A DNA stretch of 15,050 nucleotides, from assembly GCA_903832475.1 (NCBI GenBank), contig CAILBQ010000039.1, positions 1 to 15,050 on the forward strand, given 5' to 3'. This DNA is from an uncultured Acidobacteriota bacterium (GTDB lineage: Bacteria > Acidobacteriota > Terriglobia > Terriglobales > Acidobacteriaceae). Made by a program: the position numbers and the translations under genes. This document shows, one piece after another, positions 13,717 to 15,050 of the stretch. The first letter of the stretch is position 1. Each line of letters opens with the position of its first letter. The notes under the pieces are model-generated. The model was not told where the DNA came from. It searched no databases and was given only the letters and a program-made list of their open reading frames with translations.

Positions 13717-15050
13717 ATCCCTTCCTGAATCGCAGAGACTTCATTAATACAACCGCGGTTGCGGGTGCGGGCCTGCTGCTAAGCGGGTGCAAGACTGACG
13801 CCGGGCAGCAGGCAGTTGCTCACAAGTCTTCGTCGAACACGCTGAACATCGCGTTGGTCGGGTATGGCGAAGAAGGCAAGGTGCTGCTCGAATCCCTTTT
13901 GAATATCGAAGGCATCCGGCTCGTCGCGCTTTGCGACATCTGGGAGTACCACCGAAACGAGGGCGCCCGGTATCTGCAGAAGATCGGCAACGAGGTCCGC
14001 ACCTACGAGAACTACGAGGACATGCTTTCTAAGGAGAAAGACCTGCAGGCAGTCATCATCGCCACGCCGGACTTCTGCCATGCTGAGATGACCAACACCG
14101 CGCTCAGAGCCGGTCATCATGTGTACTGCGAAAAGATGATGAGCAACACCATCGAAGGCGCTCGGTCGATGGTGAAGACCATGCGCGAAACCGGGAAGCT
14201 GTTGCAGATCGGACACCAGCGGCGCAGCAATCCGCGCTACCTTTTTACCAAAAACCGCCTCTTGCATGAAGCTCAGTTCTGTGGGCGGGTGACGGCAGCG
14301 CAGGCGCAATGGAACCGCGCAGTCAAGGAAGACTTTGGCTGGCCAAAGAAATACGAAATGCCGGCAAGCATGCTGGCGAAGTACGGCTATAGAGACATGC
14401 ACCAGTTCCGGAACTGGCGCTGGTACAAGGGGCTTGGCGGCGGCCCGCTGTCAGATCTGGGCGCGCATCAGATCGATATTTTCAACTGGTGGCTGGGGAC
14501 GCCGCCGAAGTCTGTCATTGGCAGCGGCGGACTGGACTACTACAAGAACCACGACTGGTATGACAACGCACTTGTCATCTATGAATATCCGCTTGAAAAG
14601 GGCGTAGCGCGGGCCTTGTACCAGGTGCAGACAACGACCAGCGCCGGCGGCGGCTACTACGAGATGTTCATGGGCGACGACGGCACCATCAAAATGTCGG
14701 AAGACCCTTCGTTGTGCGCGATCTACCGTGAGGCGCGCGCTACGCAGGTGGCCTGGGACGACTTAGTGCAGAAAGGCTACGCCCGCGCCAAGGCTTCTTC
14801 GCCTGGCGATGCGGCCAAGGTCGACGTGCGCGAAACCGCCCAATTGGCCGAGTATGAAATCCCCGTGTTTTTCAACAAGCCGCCGCACCAGCCGCACCTG
14901 GAGAATTTCTTCAACGCCATCCGCGGCACCGCAAAGCTCAACTGCCCCGGAGACGAGGCATTCAGCAGCGAATATGTGATTCACAAAGCGAACGAAGCCG
15001 TCGCGGCGCAAACCAGAGTTGTCATCACCGCCGAGGAAGTGAGAGCCTGA
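13710..15050 (+). CDS. Gfo/Idh/MocA family oxidoreductase, predicted Tat lipoprotein
   Basis: The 446-residue protein is complete; its TGA is the last codon of the window. It begins with a twin-arginine motif, N7-R-R-D-F-I, and a lipobox L-L-S-G-C27, so it should be Tat-exported and lipid-anchored. The dinucleotide loop is at 51-56 (GYGEEG). The usual EKP motif reads E141-K142-M143, keeping the conserved Lys but not the Pro. The catalytic-domain segment D249-L-G-A-H253-Q-I-D256 is present. It shares only the general fold with the upstream Tat oxidoreductase and is not a recent duplicate. The start overlaps the DoxX gene by 7 nt. Together the three genes look like an envelope-located sugar or glycoside oxidoreductase module. 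Substrate unknown. Confidence 0.9.
   Translation: MVNPFLNRRDFINTTAVAGAGLLLSGCKTDAGQQAVAHKSSSNTLNIALVGYGEEGKVLLESLLNIEGIRLVALCDIWEYHRNEGARYLQKIGNEVRTYENYEDMLSKEKDLQAVIIATPDFCHAEMTNTALRAGHHVYCEKMMSNTIEGARSMVKTMRETGKLLQIGHQRRSNPRYLFTKNRLLHEAQFCGRVTAAQAQWNRAVKEDFGWPKKYEMPASMLAKYGYRDMHQFRNWRWYKGLGGGPLSDLGAHQIDIFNWWLGTPPKSVIGSGGLDYYKNHDWYDNALVIYEYPLEKGVARALYQVQTTTSAGGGYYEMFMGDDGTIKMSEDPSLCAIYREARATQVAWDDLVQKGYARAKASSPGDAAKVDVRETAQLAEYEIPVFFNKPPHQPHLENFFNAIRGTAKLNCPGDEAFSSEYVIHKANEAVAAQTRVVITAEEVRA

Noticed and set aside
1..15050. Mobile elements, CRISPR arrays, tRNA or rRNA genes
   Set aside because: No transposase, integrase, terminal inverted repeats, regularly spaced repeats or tRNA-like cloverleaf was recognised in any intergenic gap.

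Overview
The window looks like a piece of an Acidobacteriota chromosome, probably a soil Terriglobia relative. This is inferred from gene style, not from a marker gene: moderately high GC, many exported proteins, Tat-exported Gfo/Idh/MocA oxidoreductases, a small zinc-ribbon protein of a type I associate with that phylum, and a secreted multiheme cytochrome locus. I see no rRNA, tRNA, IS element, CRISPR array or phage gene. About 90% of the window is coding.

Region 1 (1-6758) is the most interesting part. A leftward gene set runs from a secreted tetraheme c-type cytochrome (3899-4765) through a parvulin/SurA-like prolyl isomerase (2803-3831) and a 613-residue outer-membrane beta-barrel (804-2645) to an NHL beta-propeller protein (1-798, cut by the window edge). 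Two overlapping rightward genes (5342-6758) encode paralogous membrane-anchored TPR proteins and diverge from it. The 576-bp divergent region carries a perfect TGTGA-N6-TCACA (CRP/FNR-family) palindrome, an FNR-like TTGAG-N4-CTCAA palindrome, a possible activator-dependent promoter facing the cytochrome, and a long, structured leader. A strong hairpin follows the cytochrome gene and probably makes cytochrome mRNA exceed that of the downstream genes. Cytochrome plus prolyl isomerase plus barrel plus propeller is the kind of gene set found with filament-forming extracellular cytochromes (OmcS/OmcE type). The cytochrome has exactly four CxxCH motifs and exactly four other histidines, enough for four bis-His hemes. 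My reading is a candidate OmcE-like extracellular cytochrome filament and export locus; this is inference.

Region 2 (6755-8055) holds a cytoplasmic SMP-30/gluconolactonase-type hydrolase, convergent with the TPR pair and overlapping it at the stop codons. It also holds a small zinc-ribbon protein with a clear promoter that predicts a leaderless mRNA.

Region 3 (8129-11375) is a redox neighbourhood. An old-yellow-enzyme (YqjM/XenA class) gene is followed, 15 bp on, by thioredoxin 2 (trxC); both are divergent from selO, the protein AMPylase.

Region 4 (11621-15050) encodes a Tat-exported Gfo/Idh/MocA oxidoreductase, a four-helix DoxX-family membrane protein, and a second Gfo/Idh/MocA protein that is a predicted Tat lipoprotein and whose start overlaps the DoxX stop. 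This suggests an extracytoplasmic sugar or glycoside oxidoreductase module with a membrane partner.
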